In this document: one piece after another, positions 33,118 to 41,086 of the stretch | Position numbering within the stretch: position 1 is the first letter of the stretch | Layout: the number at the start of each line of letters is the position of its first letter | Source of the DNA: Chitinophaga pinensis | Lineage (GTDB): Bacteria > Pseudomonadota > Gammaproteobacteria > Burkholderiales > SG8-41 | Assembly (NCBI GenBank): GCA_943329075.2 | Contig: CALQCM020000038.1 | Span: forward strand, 1-42,110 | Reading direction: 5' to 3' | DNA: 42,110 nt | The notes under the pieces: model-generated | Database searches by the model: none | What the model was told of the DNA's origin: nothing | The model's input: the letters and a program-made list of their open reading frames with translations, nothing else | Translations under genes and position numbers: made by a program

Positions 33118-33122
33118 GTCGC

Positions 33123-34094
33123 ATGAACGGCGCCTTGCACCTGCGAAACGCAATCGGCCTGCTGGCCGGTTTGTTGCTGGGGGCTACTGTCGCCGTCGCG
33201 CAAAATTTTCCCATCAAGCCGGTCCGTATCGTCACCGCGGAACCCGGCGGCGGCAACGATCTCGCCGCGCGCCTGCTGGCGCAGGGCCTCACCGCCGCGT
33301 TCGGGCAACAGGTCATCGTTGAGGCCAGGGGCGGCGGCAGCGGCGCGCTGGCGGCGCAGGCGGTGGCCAGAGCCGCGCCCGACGGTCACACGCTGCTGCT
33401 CTACAGCAGCGCCCTGTGGATATTGCCGCTGATGAAGACTGTGGCCTGGGACCCGGCAAAGGATTTCTCACCGGTGATTCTGGCGGCGATGGCGCCGAAC
33501 ATCCTGGTAGTCCACCCGTCATTGCCGGTTGCATCCGTCAAAGCACTGGCCGCGCTGGCGCGCGCGCGGCCCGGCGAACTGAATTACGCCTTCGGTGCCA
33601 CCGGTTCGGCCATGCATCTGGGCGCCGAGTTGTTCAAAGCGATGATGCATGTCGATATCGTGCGCGTGCCCTTCAAGGGTACGAGTCCGGGCCTCACAGC
33701 GTTGATGGCCGGTCAGGTGCAACTGATGTTTCCGGCCGCCGGCGGTGCGATGCTGCATGTGAAGTCGGGCCGTCTCAAAGCGCTTGCGGTAACCAGCGCG
33801 CATCCGACTGAACTCGCCCCGGGCATGCCGACCATGGCGTCGGCGGGACTGCCGGGATTTGAAGCGGTGTCCACCTACGGCATGTTTGCACCAGCGAAAA
33901 CGCCGCCGGAAATCATCGCGCGCATCAATCAGGAAGCGTTGCGTGTGCTCGCGCGCACCGAGGTCAAAGAACGATTCTTCAGCGCCGGGGTCGAAACATT
34001 CGGCGGTTCGCCCGAGGATTTTGCCGCCATCATGAAATCCGATTTCTTGCGCTGGGGCAAAGTGATTCGCGATGCCGGCATACGCGAGGAATAA
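33123..34094 (+). CDS. Bug/TctC-family periplasmic solute receptor 5
   Basis: The 323-residue precursor has signal peptide 'NAIGLLAGLLLGATVAVAQ', then 'FPIKPVRIVTAEPGGGNDLA', 'EARGGGSGALA', 'PDGHTLL' and 'VRVPFKGTSPGLT'. The frame is open upstream inside hyuA; the ATG five bases after the hyuA stop is chosen because the signal peptide starts there. The usual 'VPFPPGG' loop reads 'TAEPGGGND', so its ligand pocket may differ from the other receptors here. It closes the rightward catabolic cluster. Confidence 0.9.
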   Translation: MNGALHLRNAIGLLAGLLLGATVAVAQNFPIKPVRIVTAEPGGGNDLAARLLAQGLTAAFGQQVIVEARGGGSGALAAQAVARAAPDGHTLLLYSSALWILPLMKTVAWDPAKDFSPVILAAMAPNILVVHPSLPVASVKALAALARARPGELNYAFGATGSAMHLGAELFKAMMHVDIVRVPFKGTSPGLTALMAGQVQLMFPAAGGAMLHVKSGRLKALAVTSAHPTELAPGMPTMASAGLPGFEAVSTYGMFAPAKTPPEIIARINQEALRVLARTEVKERFFSAGVETFGGSPEDFAAIMKSDFLRWGKVIRDAGIREE

Positions 34095-34212
34095 GCGGCA
34101 AAAGTCCTCGATCCGCGCCCGCGCTCACTTGTATCATCGGGGCTGTCCGCGTGCGTCGCCGGTGTTTTCGATGCGGCCCGCGCAAACTTAATCACGGGTT
34201 CCCGCGCATTCC

Positions 34213-36117
34213 ATGCCTAACGAAATGTTTCGTCATCTGGTACGTGCCTTCGGCGTCGCCGCGCATTTTATGCGGCGCGGCAGGATGCTGCTGAAGCAGC
34301 AGCGCCCCGCGGATGCCATCGTCTGGATGGACCGCGCGCTTGAATACGATCCGTGGAACGCCGAGATCTTTTACCAGCGCGGCAATGCGCGCATGGCGCT
34401 GGCTGATTTTGCCGCGGCCGCGGCCGATTACACCCAGGCGCTGAACGCCAAGTCCGATTTTGCCGATGCGGCGTTCAACTGCGGACTTGCCCTGCAGCGG
34501 CTGCGGCGCTTCGACGAAGCGCTGGACCGTTACGATCGCGCGCTGAGCATCAAGCCCGGCGATGCCGAAGCCCTGAACAATCGCGGCAACGTCTTGCAGG
34601 AGCTGCAGCGCAACGAAGAGGCGCTGGCCGCCTACGAGCAGGCACTTGCCGTGCGGCCCTATTACGTCGAGGCCTTATACAACCGCGCGGTGCTGCTGAT
34701 GTTGCTGCGGCGGACGGCGGACGGCGTCGCCGCCTATCGCAATCTGCTGGCGATCGCGCCGGACTACCCGTATGCGGAGGGCCGCTTGCTGCAGGCCTCG
34801 ATGATCTGCTGCGACTGGAGCCGCTACGGCGAGTTGACCGCCGCGGTCGAAACCGGCATTGCGGGCGGCCGCCGCAGCATCGAACCCTTCGCTTATCTGG
34901 CCGTGGTGTCGTCACCAGAAAGCCAGCGCCGCTGCGCGGAAATCTACGGCGCCGATTTTGCCGCATTGCCATTGCCACCAGTGCCGCGGCGAGCCGGGGG
35001 CGGTCGCATTCGTATTGGCTACATCGCCGGCGAGTTCCGTCATCACGCCACCGGCTTTCTGATGGCCGGATTGTTTGAAATGCACGATAAAAGCCGTTTC
35101 GAGCTGATCGCCTTCGACAAGGCCGGCGACGACGGCAGCGCGGTGCGGGCGCGCATCAACCGCGCGTTTGAGGCCATCGTCGATATCCGCGGCCGTAACG
35201 ACGACGAGATTGCAGCCATGGTCCGCGACCGCGGGATCGATCTGCTGGTCGATCTGAATGGTTTTGTCGGCGTGGCGCATCCCGGCGTTTGCGCGCGCCG
35301 GCCGGCGCCCCTGCAGATCAACTATCTGGGTGCGCCGGGTACCATGGGCATGGACGGCTACGACTACATCATCGCCGACCGCGTGGTGATTCCGCCCGGA
35401 GATGAAGTCCACTACAGCGAAAAAGTGGTGCGCCTGCCCGACAGCTATCAGGTCAACGATGCGCAGCGCCGCATCGACGAAAACACGCCGGACCGCGCCG
35501 CTTGTGGTTTGCCTGCCGATGCGTTTGTTTTCTGCTGCTTCAACAACAATTACAAAATAACGCCGCCGGTATTCGCTGTCTGGATGCGCCTGCTCGCCAA
35601 AATTGACCGCAGCGTGTTGTGGTTGCTCGAAGACAATGCCGAAGCTGCCGCCAATTTGCGTCGTGAAGCCGCAGTGCGCGGTATCGACCCGCAACGGTTG
35701 GTGTTTGCCGCGCGCACGGACCTTGACCGCCATCTGGCGCGCCAGCGTTGCGCCGACCTCTTTCTCGATACCCTGCCATGCAATGCGCATACCACGGCCA
35801 GCGATGCGTTGTGGGCCGGCCTGCCGCTGCTGACTTGCGCGGGCAACACGTTTACCGGGCTCGTCGCGGCGAGCCTGCTTGCAGCAGTCGGGATGCCCGA
35901 GCTTGTAGCGGGTTCAATCGCCGAATACGAGGCACGCGCGCGTGAACTCGCGTCCTCCCCGGAGAAGCTGGCGGAAATCCGCCGGCGCCTCAAGCAGAAC
36001 CGCTTGGGCTGTGCCTTGTTCGACACTGCACGCTATTGCAGCAATCTCGAATCAGCGTATACGACGATGTGGCAGCGCCATCTGCGTGGCGAGTCGCCGC
36101 AGGGCTTCAGCGTCTAA
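34213..36117 (+). CDS. TPR-repeat protein with O-GlcNAc-transferase-like (SPINDLY-type) domain
   Basis: The 634-residue cytoplasmic protein has four to five tetratricopeptide repeats from about 17 to 186 ('AEIFYQRGNARMALADFAAA', 'AEALNNRGNVLQELQRNEEA'). A GT41-type catalytic region runs from about 265: 'IGYIAGEFRHHATGFLMAGL', 'INYLGAPGTMGMDGYDYIIA', 'CCFNNNYKITPPVF' and 'DTLPCNAHTTASDALWAGLP'. The last two are the UDP-sugar-binding segments of O-GlcNAc transferases. The His of 'HHATG' and the Lys of 'NYKITP' are in place. The protein probably glycosylates another protein, but no flagellin or adhesin gene lies next to it. It is preceded by a 118-bp gap and has no clear ribosome binding site; ATG at 34225 is an alternative. 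Confidence 0.88.
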   Translation: MPNEMFRHLVRAFGVAAHFMRRGRMLLKQQRPADAIVWMDRALEYDPWNAEIFYQRGNARMALADFAAAAADYTQALNAKSDFADAAFNCGLALQRLRRFDEALDRYDRALSIKPGDAEALNNRGNVLQELQRNEEALAAYEQALAVRPYYVEALYNRAVLLMLLRRTADGVAAYRNLLAIAPDYPYAEGRLLQASMICCDWSRYGELTAAVETGIAGGRRSIEPFAYLAVVSSPESQRRCAEIYGADFAALPLPPVPRRAGGGRIRIGYIAGEFRHHATGFLMAGLFEMHDKSRFELIAFDKAGDDGSAVRARINRAFEAIVDIRGRNDDEIAAMVRDRGIDLLVDLNGFVGVAHPGVCARRPAPLQINYLGAPGTMGMDGYDYIIADRVVIPPGDEVHYSEKVVRLPDSYQVNDAQRRIDENTPDRAACGLPADAFVFCCFNNNYKITPPVFAVWMRLLAKIDRSVLWLLEDNAEAAANLRREAAVRGIDPQRLVFAARTDLDRHLARQRCADLFLDTLPCNAHTTASDALWAGLPLLTCAGNTFTGLVAASLLAAVGMPELVAGSIAEYEARARELASSPEKLAEIRRRLKQNRLGCALFDTARYCSNLESAYTTMWQRHLRGESPQGFSV

Positions 36118-36150
36118 GAAGCATTACCGAAAAAAGCAAAAAAAAACGGA

Positions 36151-36171
36151 CAAGGGGGCTACGCCCCCTTG
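36151..36171 (-). terminator. Strong intrinsic terminator of the leftward operon
   Basis: CAAGGGGGC-TAC-GCCCCCTTG is a perfect nine-base-pair stem. On the minus strand it is followed by TCCG and nine T residues, and lies 60 bases after the stop of receptor 6. On the plus strand the stem lacks a T-run, so rightward termination after the TPR gene would be weaker. Confidence 0.85.
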
Positions 36172-36230
36172 CATCCCCCGGAATAGATGATGCTGCGCAT
36201 CATCACGTGAACGACAAAACCACCGGGAAT

Positions 36231-37193
36231 TTACTGAGGCTTGATCCCGGCCGCGCGAATGACTTTCGTCCACTTTTCTGTTTCCGATTTGATGTACGCC
36301 GCGAATTCTTCCGGCGTCGTCGGTGCCGGATCAGTGCCATCGGCAATCAAACGGTCACGCACATCAGGCGACTTCAGCAGTTTGACGATTTCCTGGTTGA
36401 GGCGATCGATGATCGGACGCGGTGTTCCGGCCGGGGCCAGCACGCCGAACCACTGCGTCGCTTCATAACCCGGCACGCCGGCTTCGGCGATTGACGGCAC
36501 CTCAGGCAGTGCCTGCGAGCGCTTCGCCGTGGTGACGCCAAGGCCGCGCAGTTTGCCGGCCTTGATGTATGGGATCGCCGTCGGCACGCTCGGGAAGTTT
36601 GCGGCGATTTCACCGGCAAGCGAACTAATGACACTTTGTCCCGAGCCTTTGAACGGCACGTGCACGATGTCGATTTTCGCCAGCACTTTCAACAATTCGC
36701 CCGACAGATGCGGGCTGGTGGCCTGTCCTGCAGAGCCGAAGGTGATGGTGCCGGGCTTGGCCTTCGCCAGCGCGATGAACTCCTTGACGGTCTTTGCTGG
36801 CACCGACGGGTGTACGGTGAGGATGTTCGGCGACAGTACCGCCAGCGAGATCGGTGCGAGGTCCTTGATTGCGTCGTAGGGCAGCTTGGCATACATGCTC
36901 GGATTGATGGCGAGTGTCGAGAGTCCCATCAGCAGCGTGTAACCGTCGGGCGGCGCCTTCGCCGCGATTTCAATACCGATGATGGTGCCGGCACCGGCGC
37001 GGTTGTCGACCACCACCTGCTGGCCGAGCGCCTCGGCGAGTTTGTTCGCGATGATGCGACCGGTAATGTCGGTGCCGCCGCCGGGCGATGACGGCACCAC
37101 CAGGCGGATGGTGCGAGTCGGATAATTCTGTGCGGCCGCCGGCAATGCGGCGAGCGTGGCCAGTGTGGCGAGCGCGAGGGCTGTTGTTTTCAT
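36231..37193 (-). CDS. Bug/TctC-family periplasmic solute receptor 6
   Basis: The 320-residue precursor has signal peptide 'KTTALALATLATLAALPAAA', then 'YPTRTIRLVVPSSPGGGTDI', 'DNRAGAGTIIG', 'PDGYTLL' and 'VHVPFKGSGQSVI'. AGGAGG lies four bases before the ATG at 37193; the frame opens seven codons earlier without support. It is the last gene of the leftward operon, 23 bp after the deacetylase-like gene, and is followed by the terminator. Confidence 0.92.
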   Translation of the reverse strand: MKTTALALATLATLAALPAAAQNYPTRTIRLVVPSSPGGGTDITGRIIANKLAEALGQQVVVDNRAGAGTIIGIEIAAKAPPDGYTLLMGLSTLAINPSMYAKLPYDAIKDLAPISLAVLSPNILTVHPSVPAKTVKEFIALAKAKPGTITFGSAGQATSPHLSGELLKVLAKIDIVHVPFKGSGQSVISSLAGEIAANFPSVPTAIPYIKAGKLRGLGVTTAKRSQALPEVPSIAEAGVPGYEATQWFGVLAPAGTPRPIIDRLNQEIVKLLKSPDVRDRLIADGTDPAPTTPEEFAAYIKSETEKWTKVIRAAGIKPQ

Positions 37194-37216
37194 GGGGCCT
37201 CCTGAGTGCGGCAAAA

Positions 37217-38074
37217 TTACTGCGGGAAAAAACGCTGCGCGTTGCTGATCTCGCTGGCGTCACCTTCGAGCGCCCACTGCGCGAGTTCGCGGTGACGTGC
37301 GAACCAGACGCCGGGAAAACTCGAAAAATAACGCAGCAGTTTGTGCATCTGTGCCGACATCAGCGGGCGTCCGCCGAAATGGCAGTGCAGCGTCATTACC
37401 ATCAGCGACAGCGGTTCATTTTCGTAAAGATAGTCGAAGGTGTCTTTGTAGACGTTGAAATAATCCTGCGGCGAGAGCCACAGCACGCGGTTGTCGGTGT
37501 AATCGCTGTGCGGCACATGCGCGAGCGGACCGTGTGGTGTTTGAATGCGGCACGGCAGGTCGGTGAAATTGGCGTCACCATGCCAGAGCATTTTTTCCTG
37601 CGCCAGAAAACCGTCGGTGTTGGCCGTCCACGCGAGGATGGGTGACAGCCAGCCCTGCGGGCGCTGCCCGGTGTTTTTTTCCAGCACCTCGATGCAGCGG
37701 CGGATCGTTGCCTGTTCCTGCTCGGGTGTCATGTCGGCCAGATGCGCATCCTGCGTGTAACCGTGGGCGGCGAAATCATGGCCGCACTTCACCACCTGTG
37801 CGGCGGCCTCCGGATAGACCTCGACACTGTGCGCATTGGTGCAGAAGGTCGCCGGCATGCCGGCCTTGTCGAGAATGTTCAGAATGCGCCAGATGCCGGC
37901 CTTGCCGCCGTACTGCGCGAAGGTGATCGACTGGTGATCGAGTGCGCCGGGCTTGGGCTGCCAGCGCTGCGCCGCGTAGGGCGGCCATTTGCCTTCGGGC
38001 CAGGTTTCGAACATTACCGTCAGTGCGATGGCGATCTTGCTGCCGTTGGGCCAGGTTTTGACACCGCTTTTCAT
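37217..38074 (-). CDS. Polysaccharide deacetylase-family protein, PuuE-like
   Basis: The 285-residue protein has the NodB-type distorted barrel seen in the metal-independent allantoinase PuuE and related C-N hydrolases. Visible parts are 'KIAIALTVMFETWPEGKW', 'GIWRILNILDKAGMPATFCT', 'HDFAAHGYTQDAHLADMTPE', 'GWLSPILAWTANT' and 'MTLHCHFGGRP'. The catalytic Asp-Asp of true polysaccharide deacetylases is replaced by 'FETWPEG', as in the PuuE group, so the substrate is probably a small cyclic amide or ureide and not a glycan. GGAGG eight bases upstream supports the ATG at 38074. It lies 28 bp after the ligase gene in one operon. Confidence 0.85.
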   Translation of the reverse strand: MKSGVKTWPNGSKIAIALTVMFETWPEGKWPPYAAQRWQPKPGALDHQSITFAQYGGKAGIWRILNILDKAGMPATFCTNAHSVEVYPEAAAQVVKCGHDFAAHGYTQDAHLADMTPEQEQATIRRCIEVLEKNTGQRPQGWLSPILAWTANTDGFLAQEKMLWHGDANFTDLPCRIQTPHGPLAHVPHSDYTDNRVLWLSPQDYFNVYKDTFDYLYENEPLSLMVMTLHCHFGGRPLMSAQMHKLLRYFSSFPGVWFARHRELAQWALEGDASEISNAQRFFPQ

Positions 38075-38102
38075 AGGATAGTCCTCCGGGCTGCCACGGA
38101 AA

Positions 38103-39716
38103 TTATTTTTTCGGCGGCTGAAAATCAACCGACCGCGCGCGCAGCGTCGTGTCTTTTTTCAGGATGTGTTTGGCGACCTTGTGTGTCGGCGTGTGTGGAA
38201 TCGATTCGTTGAAGACGACGAATCGCGGCACCTTGTGCGCGGCGAGTTTTCCCGCGCACCAGTCGCGGATTTCCTGTTCGCTGACCTTGCCGTCGGGTTT
38301 TTTCACCACTACGGTCATGATTTCATCCTCGCCGAGTTCGGAGGGCATGGCGATCGCCGCCGACTCCGATACCGCCGGATGCAGATTGACGATGCGGTCG
38401 ATCTCGGCGCCGGCAACGTTTTCGCCGCGGCGGCGGATGATGTCTTTTTTGCGCGCGACAAACCAGTAATAGCCTTCGGCATCGCGCTTGATCAGGTCGC
38501 CCGAGAGAAACCAGTCGTCGCGGAAGGCCGCAGCAGTCTGTTCCGGGTCCTTGTAGTAGCCCTGCATCAGTGTCGGGATCTTCACCGCCAGTTCGCCGGT
38601 CTCGCCCTCGGGCACGTCGCGGCCGTCGTCGTCGAGTATGCGCACCTGCGTCCACGGCACCTTCGGGTCGGCGTGCACGCCGAGTTTGCCCATGCAGGCG
38701 ACCTTGTGCGGGCCCTTGAACGGATTGCTGAAGGCGCCGGGTATTTCGGTCATGCCGAAACCCTCGATCACGGTCGGCACGTGGAATTCATTCTTGAACA
38801 CGTCCATCGCTTCCTGCGTGAACGGCGCGCCGTTGACCACGCGCAGCTTGTGTTCGGGCACGAACTCGTCGCGCGAGCGCCGCGCCAGGATGGTACTCAC
38901 CGCCATGATGACGTTGACCTGGGTCGCGCCCGAATCGGTGGCGGTGCGCCAGAACGTTGTCGCGGAAAAACGCGGCACGATGATCAGCGTGGCGCCGGCC
39001 GTGACGGCACTGGCCACCGAATAGAACAGCGCGTTGATGTGGAACATCGGCAGGATGCACAGTACGCGGTCGTCGGCCTGCGTTTCGACGCGCGCGACGT
39101 GGCGCTCGCCGGAGAGCACGAAGTTTTTCTGTGCGTGCATCACGCCCTTCGGGAAGCCGGTGGTGCCCGAGGAATAGATGATGGCGAAGGTGTCGTCGGC
39201 CGACACATCGTCGGGCAGTTTCGCATCGCCCGGGTTCTTGATCAGTTCGGTCAGCAGCGGCAGTCCCTCGGCCGCCTCATCGACCATCATGAACCACGGC
39301 GCCGGTTTGGTCCCGGCGGCGGCTTGTTTAGCGATCTGCAGGGTGTCGGTCGAGCAGGCCACGGCGCTCACACCGGCGTGCGACATTACGTATTTTGCTT
39401 CCTCGACGCCGAACTCCGGATTCACCGGCACCATGATGGCGCGGATGCGCGCCAGTGCGAACATCAGCATGACGTGGGCGTACGTATTCGTCGCCATGAT
39501 CGCCACGCGGTCGCCTTTTTTCACGCCGCGGCCGGCCAGCACACGCGCGGTGCGCTCAATCGCGTCAGCGAACTCGCCCCAGGTCCAGGTTTTGTCCTTG
39601 AACAGGATGAAGGGTTTGGATGGATTGGCCTGGCGGCGCGTTTCGAACAGGCTTTGCAGGGTGTGGTTATGTTTTGGATAGAGGGAAATCACCTCTAGCG
39701 GTGTCATGTAATTCAA
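38103..39716 (-). CDS. AMP-forming acyl-CoA ligase, CaiC-like
   Basis: The 537-residue enzyme activates a carboxylic acid to its CoA thioester. ANL-family motifs appear in order: 'IIYSSGTTGFPKGVMHAQKN' (ATP loop), 'EGFGMTEIPG', 'DWFLSGDLIKRDAEGYYWFV', hinge 'ARKKDIIRRRGENV', and a C-terminal catalytic Lys in 'PTHKVAKHIL'. Overall it resembles crotonobetaine/carnitine-CoA ligase and medium-chain ligases. The start is an unusual TTG with AGGAG six bases upstream; an ATG three codons later has poor spacing. A repeat-filled 391-bp gap separates it from receptor 7, so it may have its own promoter. The acid substrate is unknown. Confidence 0.9.
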   Translation of the reverse strand: MNYMTPLEVISLYPKHNHTLQSLFETRRQANPSKPFILFKDKTWTWGEFADAIERTARVLAGRGVKKGDRVAIMATNTYAHVMLMFALARIRAIMVPVNPEFGVEEAKYVMSHAGVSAVACSTDTLQIAKQAAAGTKPAPWFMMVDEAAEGLPLLTELIKNPGDAKLPDDVSADDTFAIIYSSGTTGFPKGVMHAQKNFVLSGERHVARVETQADDRVLCILPMFHINALFYSVASAVTAGATLIIVPRFSATTFWRTATDSGATQVNVIMAVSTILARRSRDEFVPEHKLRVVNGAPFTQEAMDVFKNEFHVPTVIEGFGMTEIPGAFSNPFKGPHKVACMGKLGVHADPKVPWTQVRILDDDGRDVPEGETGELAVKIPTLMQGYYKDPEQTAAAFRDDWFLSGDLIKRDAEGYYWFVARKKDIIRRRGENVAGAEIDRIVNLHPAVSESAAIAMPSELGEDEIMTVVVKKPDGKVSEQEIRDWCAGKLAAHKVPRFVVFNESIPHTPTHKVAKHILKKDTTLRARSVDFQPPKK

Positions 39717-39736
39717 AACGGACTCCTATGAAAAAC

Positions 39737-39858
39737 GGCGTCGCAAAAACGCGACGCCTGCATTTTTGTGGCGCAGGCGACTTGCCTGCGTCAATTACTC
39801 TTAATCAATTTGCGGCACGTCAGGATGCTTCGGTGTTTCTCGCAGGCGGGGCGCCTGC
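39737..39858. repeat. Three short palindromes upstream of the acyl-CoA ligase
   Basis: GGCGTCGC-AAAAAC-GCGACGCC at 39737-39758 is a perfect eight-base stem. GCAGGC/GCCTGC at 39773-39789 and GCAGGCG/CGCCTGC at 39842-39858 are two related stems that share the phrase GCAGGCG. The first lies just before the ligase ribosome binding site and could influence its expression. Confidence 0.65.
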
Positions 39859-39884
39859 GCCACAACAGCGGCAATTCTAGCGCC

Positions 39885-40107
39885 GTAACCCGCCGCCCTG
39901 CTTTGGACGAGCATCGCATCCGGTGCAATGCGCTTCGCTTATTGCACCCTACAAAACTGCGCTACGACAGCGGCAATTCTAGCGTCTGTAGGGTGGGTTA
40001 GGCGCGCAGCGCCGTAACCCACCGTCCTGCCTTGGACGAGTATCGGGTCCGGTACAATGCGCTTCGCTTATTGCACCCGACAAAACCGCGCCACAACAGC
40101 GGCAAGT
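39885..40107. repeat. Tandem pair of 129-bp intergenic repeats
   Basis: Two copies start at 39885 and 40014 with GTAACCC(G/A)CCG. Each contains ACAATGCGCTTCGCTTATTG (first copy GCAATG) and ends with ACAGCGGCAA-TCTAG. A third copy of that last phrase stands at 39862 before the pair. 'GTAGGGTGGGTTAGGCGCGC' with its near-complement inside the second unit forms a hairpin. The sequence resembles dispersed proteobacterial intergenic repeats. The last unit runs up to the stop codon of receptor 7. Confidence 0.75.
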
Positions 40108-41082
40108 CTAGTCAGCCTTCAGCCCGAGCGTTTGCACCAGCTTGCGCCATTTTTCGATTTCGTCTTTGATAATCACGTTGAACTGGTCGCCCGTATTGCC
40201 GACCGGTTCGGCGCCCTGATTGGTCAGATTGCCGCGAAAATCGGGCGACTGCAGCGCGCGCACCGTTTCGCGATGCAACTGCTCGACGATTGCGGCCGGC
40301 GTTTTGGCCGGCGCCAGCAGGCCGTACCAGGCGTTCGATTCGTAACCGCGCACGCCGGCTTCGTCGATGGTCGGCACGTCAGGCATCACGGCGGCGCGTT
40401 TCAGCGAGGCCACGCCGAGTGCGCGCAGGCGGCCGCTCTTCACATGCGGCAGCGCCACCAGCACGGTGGTGAACGTCAGTTGCGTTTCGCCGGACAGCAG
40501 CGAAATCATCGATGGCGCCGCACCCTTGTAAGGCACGTGCGTCATCTTGATGCCGGCCATATTGTCGAACAACTCGGCCGACAGGTGCGCCGGTGTGCCG
40601 TTGCCGATCGACGCGTAGAGAATTTCGCCCGGCCGTTTTTTCGCCAGCGCGACGAGTTCCTTCACCGTTTTCGCCGGCAGCGCCGGATTGACGACGAGAA
40701 TGTTGGCCACGGTGGCGATCTGCGTGACGGGCGCGAAATCGCGCACCGTGTCGTAACTTAATTTGGCGTAGAGCGAGGCGTTCTGCGTGTGGCTGGAGAA
40801 AGTCGCCAGCAGCGTGTAACCATCGGCCGGCGCTTTCGCCACCGCATCGGTGCCGATGGTGCCGCTCGCCCCTGAACGGTTGTCGACGACAAAGCTCTGG
40901 CCCATGTATTCGCTGAGCTTGGGCGCCAGCGCGCGCGTGACGAAATCGATGCCGCCGCCGGCGGGGAAGGGCACGATCAAACGCACTGGCTTGGTCGGGT
41001 AGCTTTGCGCCATGGCGCCGGCCGCGGCCAGCACCAGTGCGGCCGTGCCAAACCGTTGTATGAACATTCTGCGCATCGGCAT
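40108..41082 (-). CDS. Bug/TctC-family periplasmic solute receptor 7
   Basis: The 324-residue precursor has signal peptide 'RFGTAALVLAAAGAMAQ', then 'YPTKPVRLIVPFPAGGGIDF', 'DNRSGASGTIG', 'ADGYTLL' and 'THVPYKGAAPSMI'. It follows the dehydrogenase gene by 4 bp and so shares its message. The stop codon is embedded in the repeat phrase GGCAAGTCTAG, which suggests that the repeat inserted at or invaded the 3' end. Confidence 0.92.
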   Translation of the reverse strand: MPMRRMFIQRFGTAALVLAAAGAMAQSYPTKPVRLIVPFPAGGGIDFVTRALAPKLSEYMGQSFVVDNRSGASGTIGTDAVAKAPADGYTLLATFSSHTQNASLYAKLSYDTVRDFAPVTQIATVANILVVNPALPAKTVKELVALAKKRPGEILYASIGNGTPAHLSAELFDNMAGIKMTHVPYKGAAPSMISLLSGETQLTFTTVLVALPHVKSGRLRALGVASLKRAAVMPDVPTIDEAGVRGYESNAWYGLLAPAKTPAAIVEQLHRETVRALQSPDFRGNLTNQGAEPVGNTGDQFNVIIKDEIEKWRKLVQTLGLKAD

Positions 41083-41086
41083 GCCG

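Noticed and set aside
38166..39698. A 510-codon plus-strand open frame opposite the acyl-CoA ligase
   Set aside because: It is a long antisense shadow. The ligase on the minus strand has every ANL motif.
39885..40107. A CRISPR array
   Set aside because: There are only two long units in tandem with no spacers between them.
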